Shown in pieces: positions 26,466 through 36,368 of a stretch of DNA of 64,000 nt. The DNA lies in the NCBI RefSeq assembly GCF_001613305.1, contig NZ_BDCC01000012.1, positions 186,001 through 250,000 of the forward strand, given 5' to 3'. Position 1 is the first letter of the stretch, and each line of letters starts with the position of its first letter. Source of the DNA: Nocardia vaccinii NBRC 15922 (lineage in GTDB: Bacteria; Actinomycetota; Actinomycetes; Mycobacteriales; Mycobacteriaceae). The notes beneath the pieces are model-generated. The model did not search any database. It saw only the letters and a program-made list of their open reading frames with translations, and was not told the DNA's origin. The translations under genes and the position numbers were made by a program.

Positions 26466-27497
26466 ATGTCCAAGCTCCGGCGTCGGGTGGTCGCGGCCGC
26501 GGAAGCGGCAATGGCCCAGTACAAGTACGTGTCCACGGTCGATGTGCTGGTCGGCTTGGGCTGGTTGACCTCGGCGCACGTCGAGCGGTGGCGGCAGGGG
26601 CGAGCGCCCTCGCTGGCGAAGCTGGCCCCGGTGGACGCGGGGCGGTTGCGCGATGTCGCGGATCTGCTTGGCGAATGGGCGCGCGAGGGCGGGCTCACCC
26701 CGAGCGATACCGCCTATCTGTCCGGCAGCCGCGATCGTGCGCCGCTGAGCTTCGTCGGCGACGGTGACGAGGCGGTGTTCCGCACGCACTGGCTCTCCCC
26801 CGACCTCAGCCCGGCCCGCCGCGAGCAGATGATGCAGCGCCAGAACAAAGCGCCCGATCTCACGGTCGTCGCGGTCACCGGAGACTGGACCTGCGCGGAA
26901 TGTTCGGACACCGAGCCGTATCAGATCATGTCCGATGCGGGGCCGCTGTGCCTGACCTGCGCGGATCTCGACCATCTGGAATTCCTGCCCGCCGGGGATG
27001 CGGCCCTGAGCCGCCGCGCCAAGAAGGAGAGCACCCTGGCCGCGATCGTGGTGCGGTTCAATGCCCGGCGCAAACGTCATGAACGCGTGGGCATCCTGGT
27101 CGAGGAACAGGCGCTGGCCCGCGCGGAGGAACAGTGCCTGGCCGACGAGGACGCGCGGCTGCGCCGCCGCGAACGCGATACCGCCCGGCGTGCGGCTCAG
27201 GACGTCGAATTCCAGATGCGGATGTCCGCCGAGATCCAGCGGCTGTTCCCGAATTGCCCACCGGAACGGGCCACCGAGATCGCCGACCACGCCGCGGTGC
27301 GCGGCAGCGGGCGGGTAGGACGCAGCGCGGCCGCGAAAGTTCTTGCCGCCGAGGCGGTCACGCTCGCGGTCATCGCCTCGATCCGCCACCTGGACACCGA
27401 CTACGACCGGCTGCTGATGGCGGGTACCCCGCGCAAGGAGGCCCGTGCGAGGATCCGACCGGCGCTGGACCGGGTACTCGAATCCTGGCGGGGGTGA
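26466..27497 (+). CDS. DUF2293 domain protein
   Basis: A 343-aa protein from ATG 26466. The middle has a short zinc-knuckle-like pattern CAECSDTEPYQIMSDAGPLCLTCADLDHLEFLPAG (two CxxC pairs). The C-terminal 90 residues match DUF2293 (FPNCPPERATEIADHAAVRGSGRVGRSAAAK, AVIASIRHLDTDYDRLLMAG). A charged coiled coil rich in Arg/Glu lies between. DUF2293 is seen in fungi and actinobacteria; function unknown, nucleic-acid binding plausible from the zinc knuckle. Convergent with the cob operon. Confidence 0.82.
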   Translation: MSKLRRRVVAAAEAAMAQYKYVSTVDVLVGLGWLTSAHVERWRQGRAPSLAKLAPVDAGRLRDVADLLGEWAREGGLTPSDTAYLSGSRDRAPLSFVGDGDEAVFRTHWLSPDLSPARREQMMQRQNKAPDLTVVAVTGDWTCAECSDTEPYQIMSDAGPLCLTCADLDHLEFLPAGDAALSRRAKKESTLAAIVVRFNARRKRHERVGILVEEQALARAEEQCLADEDARLRRRERDTARRAAQDVEFQMRMSAEIQRLFPNCPPERATEIADHAAVRGSGRVGRSAAAKVLAAEAVTLAVIASIRHLDTDYDRLLMAGTPRKEARARIRPALDRVLESWRG

Positions 27498-27549
27498 GTA
27501 CGGCGAACGGACCGGACCTCGGATCGGTTGTGGCTGTTTCGCGCCCTGG

Positions 27550-27948
27550 TCAACCTGCTCCGCAGCGGGCCACCGCGACCGTCACCGAGCCCAGGACTGT
27601 TTTCGGGATTACGAGGTAACCTGCGCCACAATACTTCTCGCAGGCGAGGAGGGCGGCGGCCTCGGCGACGCTGGAGGTGGCCACAGCGGCTCTGGTCCGG
27701 GATGCGGGATTCGGGACAGGCACTTCGGCGAGTACATCGGGGGTGAACGCGGTCACCGGAACACCTAATTCGGCTGCGGCCGCGGAGAATCCCGGTTCAC
27801 CTGCTCTACGGTCGATCGTCGCCAGACAACGGAAGTTCTCGTCTCCCAGCACTTCGCGCACCGCGCGCACGATATCCGCGGCGTCGGTCGCAGGTCGGTA
27901 TCCTACGCCGACGACGAGTTCGCCGCTGCCGGAACGTACTTCACACAT
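27550..27948 (-). CDS. CobE/CbiG C-terminal-like cobalamin biosynthesis protein
   Basis: A 132-aa protein with the CobE/CbiG_C pattern: LVVGVGYRPATDAADIVRAVREVL (GxGxR start), CLATIDRRAGEPGFSAAAAELGVPV, and the Ala-rich TSSVAEAAALLA ending SVTVAVAR. CbiG opens the precorrin/cobalt-precorrin-5 ring lactone; the stand-alone CobE form supports cobalamin synthesis in the aerobic pathway. Its ATG overlaps the end of cobB by 8 bp (ATGTGTGA), so it is the last gene of cobO-cobB-cobE. Confidence 0.8.
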   Translation of the reverse strand: MCEVRSGSGELVVGVGYRPATDAADIVRAVREVLGDENFRCLATIDRRAGEPGFSAAAAELGVPVTAFTPDVLAEVPVPNPASRTRAAVATSSVAEAAALLACEKYCGAGYLVIPKTVLGSVTVAVARCGAG

Positions 27949-29443
27949 CGGCGCGCAGGGCGGCGTAATCGGCTGCGGAAGTAACGAATCCGGCGATGAT
28001 CGCGGGGTTTCCGGCGGGGTGGGTGTGCAGGTAGGAGGCGTGCACTCGATGGGTCACCGCACCCTCGCGCACGGTGGCGCCATCCGGTGAGCGCCACGCC
28101 CATGCCGCTTCGTCGACTATGGCGGAAATCAGTCTGGTCCGGTGGAATTCGTGTCCGCGAACCCGTTGCCCGGCAGACCAGAGCGGAGAATCGGTCAGCG
28201 CCACCGCGTCCCGATAACCCAGTGTCAATCGCGGACCGAATTCGGCGACCGCGTCGACTACCCCGGCCATGCGATGTCCGTCCAGACTTCGGGTCAGATA
28301 GAGCAGTCCCGCGCATTCGGCGTGCACCGGCATACCGGCCTGCGCCGCGGCGCGCACCGCGTCGAGCAGCCGATCGTTCGCCGAGAGCTCCGCCGCATGT
28401 TCCTCGGGGAAGCCGCCCGGCAGTACCACACCCGCTGTGCCGGCGGGCAAGTCGTCACGCAGGGGATCGAAGACCGCCACTCGCGCACCCGCCGCCGCCA
28501 GCAGTTCGCGATGTTCGGCGTATCCGAAGGTGAACGCCGGACCACCGGCCATGGCGATCACCGGACCATCGCCGACCGAACCGCCGGTCGCATTCGATTC
28601 GGGAGCACCGGCGGTATCCGCGGGCCGTGGGCCGCCCACACGGTCACGTGCCCCCCACATACCGGTAGCAGGGTTCGTCGAAGCGTCCACCGACGCGCAC
28701 AATTCCGCCCCCGGTTCCCAGCTCGGCCCGGACACCCTCGCCCCAGCCAGCCGGGCGATCGCGGCCAGATCCACATGAGCGGCGACCAGTTCGGTCATCG
28801 CGTCGACCGCGGACCGCGCGGCGTCGCCGTGTTCCACCGCGGGGATGAGGCCCAGATGTCTCGAGGGAACGGACAATTCGGCCATCCTCGGCAGCGCGCC
28901 CAGCACTGGCAGACCGACCCGGTCGCACGCGGAGCGCAATACCTGTTCGTGTCGTTCACTGCCGACGCGGTTGAGAATCACTCCGCCGAGCCGGATCTCG
29001 CTGTCGTAGGTGGCGAATCCGTGCAACAGGGCGGCGAGGCTCTGGCTGTGCCCGCGCGCGTCCACGACCAGCACGACCGGCGCGCCCAGCAGCGCCGCGA
29101 CCTGCGCGGTGGATCCCTCCGCGACCGACTGCGCCTGGTTCTCATCGATGCGACCGTCGAACAGGCCCATCACGCCCTCGACGACCGCGATATCGCACCC
29201 GCGCGTCCCGTGCCGATACAGCGGCGACACTCGCTCCGCGCCCACGAGCACCGGATCCAGATTCCGGCCCGGACGTCCGGCGGCCAGACCGTGATATCCG
29301 GGGTCGATATAGTCCGGGCCCACCTTGAACGGCGCCACGGTATGTCCCACGCGCCGCAGCGCTCCGATCAAACCCGTTGCGAGAGTGGTCTTTCCGCTTC
29401 CGGAGGCCGGTGCGGCGATGACCACCGCGGGTGTGCTCACCAT
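27941..29443 (-). CDS. cobB: Cobyrinic acid (hydrogenobyrinic acid) a,c-diamide synthase
   Basis: A 500-aa glutamine-dependent amidotransferase. N-terminal ATP-binding dethiobiotin-synthetase-like domain with P-loop ASGSGKTTLATGL and KVGPDYIDPGYH. C-terminal class I glutaminase: catalytic Cys in HAECAGLLYL, followed by ALTDSPLWSAGQRVRGHEFH, and VHASYLHTHPAG at the end. It amidates the a and c side chains. Overlaps cobO by 7 bp and cobE by 8 bp. A stretch of about 60 residues between the domains (ATGMWGARDRVGGPRPADTAG...) is not conserved. Confidence 0.93.
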   Translation of the reverse strand: MVSTPAVVIAAPASGSGKTTLATGLIGALRRVGHTVAPFKVGPDYIDPGYHGLAAGRPGRNLDPVLVGAERVSPLYRHGTRGCDIAVVEGVMGLFDGRIDENQAQSVAEGSTAQVAALLGAPVVLVVDARGHSQSLAALLHGFATYDSEIRLGGVILNRVGSERHEQVLRSACDRVGLPVLGALPRMAELSVPSRHLGLIPAVEHGDAARSAVDAMTELVAAHVDLAAIARLAGARVSGPSWEPGAELCASVDASTNPATGMWGARDRVGGPRPADTAGAPESNATGGSVGDGPVIAMAGGPAFTFGYAEHRELLAAAGARVAVFDPLRDDLPAGTAGVVLPGGFPEEHAAELSANDRLLDAVRAAAQAGMPVHAECAGLLYLTRSLDGHRMAGVVDAVAEFGPRLTLGYRDAVALTDSPLWSAGQRVRGHEFHRTRLISAIVDEAAWAWRSPDGATVREGAVTHRVHASYLHTHPAGNPAIIAGFVTSAADYAALRADV

Positions 29444-30051
29444 TCGATACCGCGCTGACCCTTACGGCCCGCATCCATCGGGTGTTTGGTCTTGGTCATC
29501 TCGGTGACCAGATCGGCGGCATCGATCAGCGCCTGCGGCGCGTCCCGGCCGGTGATCACCACATGCTGATTACCGGTGCGGGCGCGCAGGGTCTCGACCA
29601 CCTCGTCCACATCGACCCATCCCCATTTCATCGGATAGGTGAATTCGTCGAGGACGTAGAACCGGTGCTGTTCGGCGGCCAGGCGGCGGGCGATCTCGTG
29701 CCAACCGGCCAGCGCGGCCGCGGCGTGATCCTCCTCGGTGCCCTGTTTGCGGGTCCAGGACCAGCCCTCACCCATCTTGTGCCATTCGACCGGGCCGCCC
29801 ACGCCGGTCTCCTCGTACAACCGACCGAGGGTGCGGAACGCCGACTCCTCCCCGACCTTCCATTTCGCACTCTTCACGAACTGGAACACCGCGATGTCGA
29901 ACCCCTGATTCCAGGCCCGCAGCGCCATCCCGAACGCCGCGGTCGACTTCCCCTTGCCGGGCCCGGTATGCACCGCCAGAAGAGGCTGATTACGCCGCTG
30001 CCGAGTGGTCAACCCGTCATCGGGCACCGTCTCGGGAACACCCCTGGGCAT
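29437..30051 (-). CDS. cobO: Cob(I)yrinic acid a,c-diamide adenosyltransferase
   Basis: A 204-aa CobA/CobO-type adenosyltransferase. It adenosylates cobalt using ATP. P-loop variant GPGKGKSTAAFG, then VFQFVKSAKWKVGEE, and TYPMKWGWVDVDEVV. The ATG at 30051 (MPRGVPETVPDDGLTTRQRRN) matches the mycobacterial start, with GGAGCGG upstream; the frame is open 15 codons further. No cobalamin riboswitch was seen in the leader. Confidence 0.93.
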   Translation of the reverse strand: MPRGVPETVPDDGLTTRQRRNQPLLAVHTGPGKGKSTAAFGMALRAWNQGFDIAVFQFVKSAKWKVGEESAFRTLGRLYEETGVGGPVEWHKMGEGWSWTRKQGTEEDHAAAALAGWHEIARRLAAEQHRFYVLDEFTYPMKWGWVDVDEVVETLRARTGNQHVVITGRDAPQALIDAADLVTEMTKTKHPMDAGRKGQRGIEW

Positions 30052-30221
30052 CGACACCGCTCCTTCCGCACGCGAACTGCTGCTCCACGTTGCCACACCC
30101 GGCCAACACCCCGGCCCCCACCCCAGGCCGCACCGCGGCGGCGCAAGAAGCTTGCCGACGCCGGCGCGCGGACTCGCCCGCTCCCAGGAGCGGCCCCGTT
30201 GACGGGTCGTACGCTGGATTC

Positions 30222-31070
30222 ATGCCGGAACTTCCGACCGTGAGCGCTGTCGATCGGGTGCTCGACATCGTCGCGGGCCGTCGGGTGGCGGTGTTGACCG
30301 GGGCGGGGTTGTCCACCGACAGCGGGATTCCGGATTATCGGGGGCCGAGTTCGCCGCCGCGCAATCCGATGACCTATCAGCAGTTCGTCGGGGATCCGGT
30401 GTTCCGGCAACGGTATTGGGCCCGCAATCATGTCGGCTGGCGGCGGATGGATGCCGCGCGGCCGAATCCCGGACATCGCGCGCTGGCCCGGCTGGAGCGT
30501 GCGGGCGCCGTCAGCGGGCTGATCACCCAGAACGTGGACCTGCTGCACACCAAGGCGGGCAGTCGCCGGGTGATCGACCTGCACGGCACCTACGCCCGCG
30601 TGCGCTGCCTGAGCTGCCCGACCCTGATCTCGCGGATGCGCCTGGCCGACCGGCTCGAAGCCGCCAATCCCGGCTTCGCCGACTCGGTCACCGATGGCCT
30701 GGAGGTCGCCCCCGACGCCGACGCCGTGGTCACCGACACCGCGAACTTCCGCATGGTCGACTGCGAACACTGTGGCGGAATGCTCAAACCCGACATCGTC
30801 TACTTCGGCGAGAACGTCCCGAAGGACCGCGTGGCGGAGGCATACGACCTGGTCGAGGCCGCCGAGGTCCTCCTGGCCGCGGGCTCCTCACTCACCGTCA
30901 TGTCGGGCCTGCGCTTCGTACGTCACGCCGCCAAAACCGCCCGCCCGGTCGTCATCGTGAACCGCGGCCACACCCGCGGCGACCCGCTCGCCACCCTCAC
31001 CGTCGACGCGGGCTGCTCCGAACTGCTGACCGCGCTCGCCGATCAACTCACCACGTCCGCCACGCAATAG
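30222..31070 (+). CDS. SIR2-family NAD-dependent deacylase (sirtuin)
   Basis: A 282-aa sirtuin from ATG 30222. NAD-binding GAGLSTDSGIPDYRGP (residues 27-42), TQNVDLLHTKAG with the conserved Asn/Asp, the catalytic His in DLHG, and four zinc cysteines (CLSCP and CEHCGG). KPDIVYFGENVP and GSSLTVMSGLRFV complete the fold. Length and the two CxxC pairs fit class II (SIRT4-like) enzymes. Deacylation of lysines in metabolic enzymes is the family role. Divergent from cobO; unlike M. tuberculosis, it sits within the cob block here. Confidence 0.9.
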   Translation: MPELPTVSAVDRVLDIVAGRRVAVLTGAGLSTDSGIPDYRGPSSPPRNPMTYQQFVGDPVFRQRYWARNHVGWRRMDAARPNPGHRALARLERAGAVSGLITQNVDLLHTKAGSRRVIDLHGTYARVRCLSCPTLISRMRLADRLEAANPGFADSVTDGLEVAPDADAVVTDTANFRMVDCEHCGGMLKPDIVYFGENVPKDRVAEAYDLVEAAEVLLAAGSSLTVMSGLRFVRHAAKTARPVVIVNRGHTRGDPLATLTVDAGCSELLTALADQLTTSATQ

Positions 31071-31133
31071 CCCACGCGCCCGAGGCACTCCGCACTCACT
31101 CGCACGACGGTCGGCGAGCGCACGGCGTAACGA

Positions 31134-33131
31134 TCAGGCAGCACGGACTCCGGAAACCTGCGACCGCACGACACCTGCCACGGCATCGCCGGTGATCTCG
31201 GCCAAGCGGATGTATGTGGCGCGCAGGTCGCGGGCGAGGTCGGCGGCGAGGCCGAGGCGGATCATGCCGCGTTCGCAGTCGACCACGACGCCGGTGACAC
31301 CGTCCCGAGCCAGGACGCGGGCGGCGGCGCGGGCGCGCGGGAGTGGGTCGGTGCCGCCGGTGGCGCGGCCGTCGGTGAGCAGGACGACCATCGCGCGGCG
31401 CTGCGGATCGCGCACGCGCTCGCGCCGAACCACCTCCCGCGCCTCGACCAGGCCGCGCGCCAGCGGGGTCTTACCGCCGGTGCGCAGGCCCGCCAGGCGA
31501 CGCACCGCGATATCCACCGAGGAGGTCGGCGGCAACACCAGTTCGGCCTCGCTGCCGCGCACGGTGATCACCGCGACCTTGTCGCGCCGCTGATAGGCAT
31601 CGCGCAGCAGGGCGACGATCGCACCGGTGACCGCCGAGAGCCGATCCCGGGCGGCCATCGAGCCCGACGTGTCGACCACGAAGATCACCAGATTGCCTTC
31701 GCGCCCTTCGCGATACGCACCGCGCAGATCCTCCGGTTCCAGCGCCAGCGGACCCACGATCCGACCGCGGGCGCGCTGCTGTGGCGCGGCGGCGAAGACC
31801 GTACCGAGCAGATGCAGTCCGGCCGCGGCATCGGGTATCGCCCGCACGACGCGTCCGTGCCGGGTGCTCGCTCGCGAACGCCGTCCCGGCGCGCCCTCGC
31901 CGACGCCCCGCACCTCCCAACGAGGCGGCCGGGCAGTCGAATTGGCCGGAGCGCCCGCCCGGCCCTCGGGCGCGCCGCCACCGCCGCCGGGCGTATCGGG
32001 GCCGCCGTCCGGATCGTCGTCGGGCGGACCGCCGGGGCCCTCGGCACTCCCCTGCTCGGGCATCGGATCATCGGGCGGCGGAGTCTCCGATTCGCTTGCC
32101 GGACCGGAGGATTCGCCGGAGTTCTGTTCGGCTCGCGCGGCCTCCTCGGCGGCCTGCCGCATCGCCTCCTCCAGCTGTTCCTCGCTGATGCCCGGCTCGT
32201 CGAACGGATCACGCCGAAGCCGGTGCGGCAGTGCGAGTTCCGCGGCGATACGCACGTCATCGGCTGTCACACAATTAGTTCCACGCCACGCGGCATGTGC
32301 GGTCGCCGCGCGGGCGACAACCAGGTCGGCACGCATACCGTCCACGTCGAAGCCGGCGCACAACGCCGCGATACGGCGCAACTCCACATCGTCCAGCTCC
32401 ACCTCGCCGACCAGGTCACGGGCAATGAGAATGCGGTCGGCGATCTCCCGGTCGGCCGCGGCGTACCGGGCGGCGAATCCGTTCGGGTCGGCCTCGTAGT
32501 CCAGGCGGCGACGCACGACGGCCATGCGCACGTCCACGTCGCGGGAGGCGGCCACGTCGACGGTCAGCCCGAATCGGTCCAGCAGCTGCGGACGCAGCTC
32601 GCCCTCCTCCGGGTTCATCGTCCCGACCAGCACGAACCGCGCCGGATGTGAATGGGACACCCCGTCGCGTTCGATATGCACCCGGCCCATCGCAGCCGCG
32701 TCCAGCAGGACGTCGACCAGATGGTCGTGCAGCAGATTCACCTCGTCCACATAAAGCACGCCGTGATGCGCGGCCGCCAGCAGGCCCGGCCGGAACGCCT
32801 GCTCCCCGTCACGCAGCACCCGCTGCAGATCCAGCGAGCCGACCACCCGATCCTCGGTCGCCCCGACCGGCAGCTCCACGAGCCGCGCGGGCCGCTCCGC
32901 ACCGCGTTCGTCGGCCACCGGCGGCAACAACTGTGCCAGCGCCCGCACCACGGTCGACTTCGCGGTCCCCTTCTCCCCGCGCACCAGCACACCCCCGATC
33001 CCCGGATGCACCGCACACAGAATCAGCGCCAACTGCAACTGTTCCTGCCCCACCACCGCCGAGAACGGAAACCCGGCCTCTCTGGCAGCAATGGGCGGAC
33101 CAGCGACGACATCAGCGACGGACTCGGACAT
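31134..33131 (-). CDS. Fused AAA/vWA magnesium/cobalt chelatase subunit (Rv2850c-like)
   Basis: A 665-aa protein joining a ChlI/BchI-type AAA ATPase (about 1-310; P-loop [14 protein letters not shown], Walker [12 protein letters not shown], sensor [19 protein letters not shown]) to a ChlD-type vWA domain (about 470-665; [13 protein letters not shown] with [11 protein letters not shown] and [11 protein letters not shown]). An acidic Pro/Gly-rich linker of about 100 residues lies between. In actinobacteria it is linked to cobalt insertion for B12, with the large CobN subunit elsewhere. It follows cobO-cobB in the backbone order. Confidence 0.9.
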   Translation of the reverse strand: MSESVADVVAGPPIAAREAGFPFSAVVGQEQLQLALILCAVHPGIGGVLVRGEKGTAKSTVVRALAQLLPPVADERGAERPARLVELPVGATEDRVVGSLDLQRVLRDGEQAFRPGLLAAAHHGVLYVDEVNLLHDHLVDVLLDAAAMGRVHIERDGVSHSHPARFVLVGTMNPEEGELRPQLLDRFGLTVDVAASRDVDVRMAVVRRRLDYEADPNGFAARYAAADREIADRILIARDLVGEVELDDVELRRIAALCAGFDVDGMRADLVVARAATAHAAWRGTNCVTADDVRIAAELALPHRLRRDPFDEPGISEEQLEEAMRQAAEEAARAEQNSGESSGPASESETPPPDDPMPEQGSAEGPGGPPDDDPDGGPDTPGGGGGAPEGRAGAPANSTARPPRWEVRGVGEGAPGRRSRASTRHGRVVRAIPDAAAGLHLLGTVFAAAPQQRARGRIVGPLALEPEDLRGAYREGREGNLVIFVVDTSGSMAARDRLSAVTGAIVALLRDAYQRRDKVAVITVRGSEAELVLPPTSSVDIAVRRLAGLRTGGKTPLARGLVEAREVVRRERVRDPQRRAMVVLLTDGRATGGTDPLPRARAAARVLARDGVTGVVVDCERGMIRLGLAADLARDLRATYIRLAEITGDAVAGVVRSQVSGVRAA

Positions 33132-33342
33132 TCCCCAACTCTATTGCCGCGTCGGCGAGGCATTCCCCCGCCCCTGCTGTGAGCGTGCGCGGCGAGAACG
33201 GCGAGGATCTGCACGACCGCTTCCCCGAGGACTACGAACCGTCCGACCGGCAGGCTCCGGCAGACACCCGCGGACATCCGGACCGGCCACGGAAATGCGC
33301 ACCGCTCAGGCGTTTTCGACTGCGGGCGCATAGACTGCGCGC

Positions 33343-34089
33343 GTGCGTGATCTGGCTGCGGGGTTCGGATATCTGTTGCAGGGGCAGCGGTGGGTGGCGA
33401 CGCATCGGCGGCGGTTCGGGTATGCGCTGGTGCCGGGGCTCATCGCGCTGGTGTTGTACCTGGTCGCGATCGTCGCCGTGGCGTGGTTCGCGGGAGACGT
33501 CGTCGCGTGGGCGACGCCGTTCGCGGATCATTGGGCATCGCCGTGGCCGGGCGTGCTGCGCGGCTTCCTGGACGTGTTGTTGCTGGTGTTGTGCCTGTTC
33601 CTGGCGGTGATCACGTTCACGGCGCTGACCTTGGCGCTGGGACAGCCGTTCTACGAGGCGCTGGCCGAGCACGTGGACCGCAGTCAGTCGCCGGGCGAGG
33701 CGCCACCGGGACCGGGTGTGCCGGCTTGGCGAATGTTCACGGACGGCATCGCGCTGGTGCTGCGAGCCGCGGTGTGGGGCGTGGTGCTGTTCGCGGCCGG
33801 ATTCCTGCCTGTGGTGGGGCAGACGGTGGTGCCCGTGCTGGGCATCGGGGTCACCGGATTCTTCCTGGTGCAGGAATTGACCACCGTTCCCATGCAACGT
33901 CGCGGAATTCCCATGCGCGACCAACTCACATTACTGCGCTCACGCCGAATGTTGGTGTGGGGATTCGGAATTCCGCTCGCGGCGGCATTCCTGGTGCCGT
34001 TCGTCGCGATCGTGCTGATGCCGGGCGCGGTGGCGGGCGCGACCCTGCTCACCCGCGAAGTGCGCAACGAGCCGATCTCGCCGCACTGA
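33343..34089 (+). CDS. EI24/CysZ-like membrane protein
   Basis: A 248-aa polytopic protein from GTG 33343 (MRDLAAGFGYLLQGQRW). It has TM helices near 25-47, 70-95, 135-165 and 205-230, and the loop ALGQPFYEALAEHVDRS is typical for the EI24/CysZ family (sulfate permease CysZ in enteric bacteria). In actinobacteria the role is unassigned; small-molecule transport is plausible. Divergent from the chelatase gene with 210 bp between; no operon partner. Confidence 0.8.
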   Translation: MRDLAAGFGYLLQGQRWVATHRRRFGYALVPGLIALVLYLVAIVAVAWFAGDVVAWATPFADHWASPWPGVLRGFLDVLLLVLCLFLAVITFTALTLALGQPFYEALAEHVDRSQSPGEAPPGPGVPAWRMFTDGIALVLRAAVWGVVLFAAGFLPVVGQTVVPVLGIGVTGFFLVQELTTVPMQRRGIPMRDQLTLLRSRRMLVWGFGIPLAAAFLVPFVAIVLMPGAVAGATLLTREVRNEPISPH

Positions 34090-34160
34090 GACGACCGAGC
34101 ACCTGAGGACGACCGGAATAGACGGTCCCGCAAGCACTTCCGGGCCGCGGGACCGGCAGG

Positions 34161-34610
34161 CTAACCGCGCCGCATCGGAATGTGCGGGATACCGTCCTCG
34201 ATGTACTCCTCGCCGTCGGTGACGAAACCGTGCTTGGTGTACATATCGATCAGGTAGGTCTGCGCATTGAGTCGCACTGTGGCCGAACCTGTTTCGGCGA
34301 GCGCGGCCTGCAGCAGCCGGGTGGTGTAGCCGTGCCCGCGGGCCTGCGGCGTGGTACACAGCCGGCCGATGCGGAACGACTTCACCCCGTTCTCGTGCTC
34401 CTCGCACAGGCGCAGCGTGCTGATCGCCTCACCCTCGTCGTCGAGCCACAGGTGCCGTGTCTCCGGCAGCAGGTCGAGTCCGTCCAGCTCCGGATACGCG
34501 CACTTCTGCTCGACAACGAAAACCTGGACGCGCAACTTCAGCAGCTTGTACAGCGTCGCGGTGTCCAGATCCGCGGCCCACGACCTTTTGAGAGCAACCG
34601 TTGACATCAT
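34161..34610 (-). CDS. GNAT N-acetyltransferase, ElaA-type (Rv2851c-like)
   Basis: A 149-aa acetyltransferase with the ElaA pattern: TLYKLLKLRVQVFVVEQKCAYPELDGLD near the N-terminus and the acetyl-CoA loop RLCTTPQARGHGYTTRLLQAAL. The His/Arg-rich tail YIEDGIPHIPMRRG is also family-typical. Substrate unknown. It lies 21 bp downstream of mqo in the same direction and may be its operon partner, as in M. tuberculosis. Confidence 0.88.
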   Translation of the reverse strand: MMSTVALKRSWAADLDTATLYKLLKLRVQVFVVEQKCAYPELDGLDLLPETRHLWLDDEGEAISTLRLCEEHENGVKSFRIGRLCTTPQARGHGYTTRLLQAALAETGSATVRLNAQTYLIDMYTKHGFVTDGEEYIEDGIPHIPMRRG

Positions 34611-34631
34611 CGCGTCTTGCTATCACATCGC

Positions 34632-36146
34632 TCAGCTCTGCGCGAGTTCTGCCGCCGGTGTGTTCTCGGTCAGACCGAGTGCCTTGGTCGACCAGTCCCA
34701 AACCTCGTGGTACAGCGCCTGATTCTCGGACAGCTTGACACCCAGCGAGGGAACCATGGCCTTCAGCTGCGGCGTCCAGTTCGCGTACTCGCGCGGGAAG
34801 CAGCGCTGCAGCACGTCCAGCATGGCCGAGACACAGGTGGACGCGCCCGGCGACGCGCCGAGCAGGCCCGCGATGGAACCGTCGGAGGCGGTGATGACCG
34901 CGGTGCCGAGTTCGAGCACACCCCCGACGCCCTTGCGCCGAATGATCTGCACACGCTGACCGGCGGTGATCAGCTCCCAGTCGTGACCGTCGGCGCGCGG
35001 GATGAACTCCTCCATCGCGTTCACCTTGCCCGCCGGGGACTTCAGCAGCTCGCTGACCAGGTACTTGACCAGGCCCAGCTCGGTCACGCCGACGCCGAGC
35101 ATCGGGGTGAGATTGCCCGGACGGATCGACTTGAACAGATCGCCGTACTTGCCGTCCTTGAGGAATTTCGGCGTCCAGCCCGCGTACGGACCGAACAGCA
35201 GTCCGCGCTTACCGTCGATGACGCGAGTATCCAAGTGCGGCACCGACATCGGCGGCGCACCGACCGCGGCCATGCCGTACACCTTGGCCTCGTGCCGGGT
35301 GATCAGTTCGCGGTTGGTGCAGCGCAGGAACTGGCCGCTGACCGGGAATCCGGCGAAGCCCGCGATCTCGGAGATACCGGCCTTCTGCAGCAGCGGCAGT
35401 GCGTAACCGCCCGCGCCGACGAAGACGAATTTCGCGTTCACCGTACGGGTCGAACCGGTACGGGTGTTGCGCACCTTGACAAGCCAGCTGCCGTCGGACT
35501 GCTTGGACAGGTTGCGCACCTCGGTGCCGAAGGCGATGTCGACACCCGAGCGGCCCAGATAGGCCAGCAGCTGCTTTGTCAGCGCACCGAAGTTGATATC
35601 GGTGCCCTTGGAGCTCCAGTTCAGCGCCACCGGCTCGGCGAAGTCGCGGCCCTTGGCCATCAGCGGCAGCCGACGGGAGAACTCGTCGGGTGAGTCGATG
35701 AACTCCATCCCCTCGAACAACGGGTGCCGGGACAGCGCCTCGTACCGCTTGCGCAGGTACTCCACACCGTCCGCGCCGTGGGTGAAGCTGACATGCGGGA
35801 CCGGGTTGATGAACTCCGAGGGCGTGCCCAGCACGCCGTTCTCCACCGCATAGGACCAGAACTGCCGCGAGACCTGGAACCGCTCGTTGATGTCGACAGC
35901 CTTGGACACGTCGACCCCGCCGTCGGCGGTGCGCGGGGTGTAGTTCAGCTCACACAACGCGGAATGCCCGGTACCGGCGTTGTTCCAGGGGTCACTGCTC
36001 TCCGGGGCGGCAGCGTCCAGGCGCTCGAACATCGTGATCGACCAATCGGGCTGCAGCTGGCGAAGCAGCGCGCCGAGGGTGGCACTCATGATGCCGGCAC
36101 CGATGAGGACTACATCGGTCTTTTCAGTCATCGCAGCGTTCGGCAC
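34632..36146 (-). CDS. mqo: Malate:quinone oxidoreductase
   Basis: A 504-aa FAD enzyme that oxidises malate to oxaloacetate and passes electrons to quinone at the membrane. FAD motif [19 protein letters not shown]; signature [45 protein letters not shown] and the C-terminal [19 protein letters not shown]. Start GTG 36146 has AAGGAAG about 11 nt upstream; ATG 36131 is the alternative and gives 499 aa. Slot equals Rv2852c. Confidence 0.95.
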   Translation of the reverse strand: MPNAAMTEKTDVVLIGAGIMSATLGALLRQLQPDWSITMFERLDAAAPESSDPWNNAGTGHSALCELNYTPRTADGGVDVSKAVDINERFQVSRQFWSYAVENGVLGTPSEFINPVPHVSFTHGADGVEYLRKRYEALSRHPLFEGMEFIDSPDEFSRRLPLMAKGRDFAEPVALNWSSKGTDINFGALTKQLLAYLGRSGVDIAFGTEVRNLSKQSDGSWLVKVRNTRTGSTRTVNAKFVFVGAGGYALPLLQKAGISEIAGFAGFPVSGQFLRCTNRELITRHEAKVYGMAAVGAPPMSVPHLDTRVIDGKRGLLFGPYAGWTPKFLKDGKYGDLFKSIRPGNLTPMLGVGVTELGLVKYLVSELLKSPAGKVNAMEEFIPRADGHDWELITAGQRVQIIRRKGVGGVLELGTAVITASDGSIAGLLGASPGASTCVSAMLDVLQRCFPREYANWTPQLKAMVPSLGVKLSENQALYHEVWDWSTKALGLTENTPAAELAQS

Positions 36147-36368
36147 GGGTAGATCGACTTCCTTGTCCTTGTGCGCGGTCGCCCCCGGGCGGACCAACCT
36201 GGGCATTGTGTTGTGCGTCACCGGAATTCCGGCGAATACGACGGGTTCGAGGTTACCCGCCGTTCACTTCAACCTGATTCTGCCCCTCGGCATGCCCGTT
36301 TTTGAAACCGCCACACCTGCTGCGAGCGGGCTACCTGTGCCGAGACGCCGCTGAGCGGGTCGAATATC

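Noticed and set aside
30052..30221. Cobalamin riboswitch before cobO
   Set aside because: No B12-box-like GCCACTG and no suitable hairpins in the leader.
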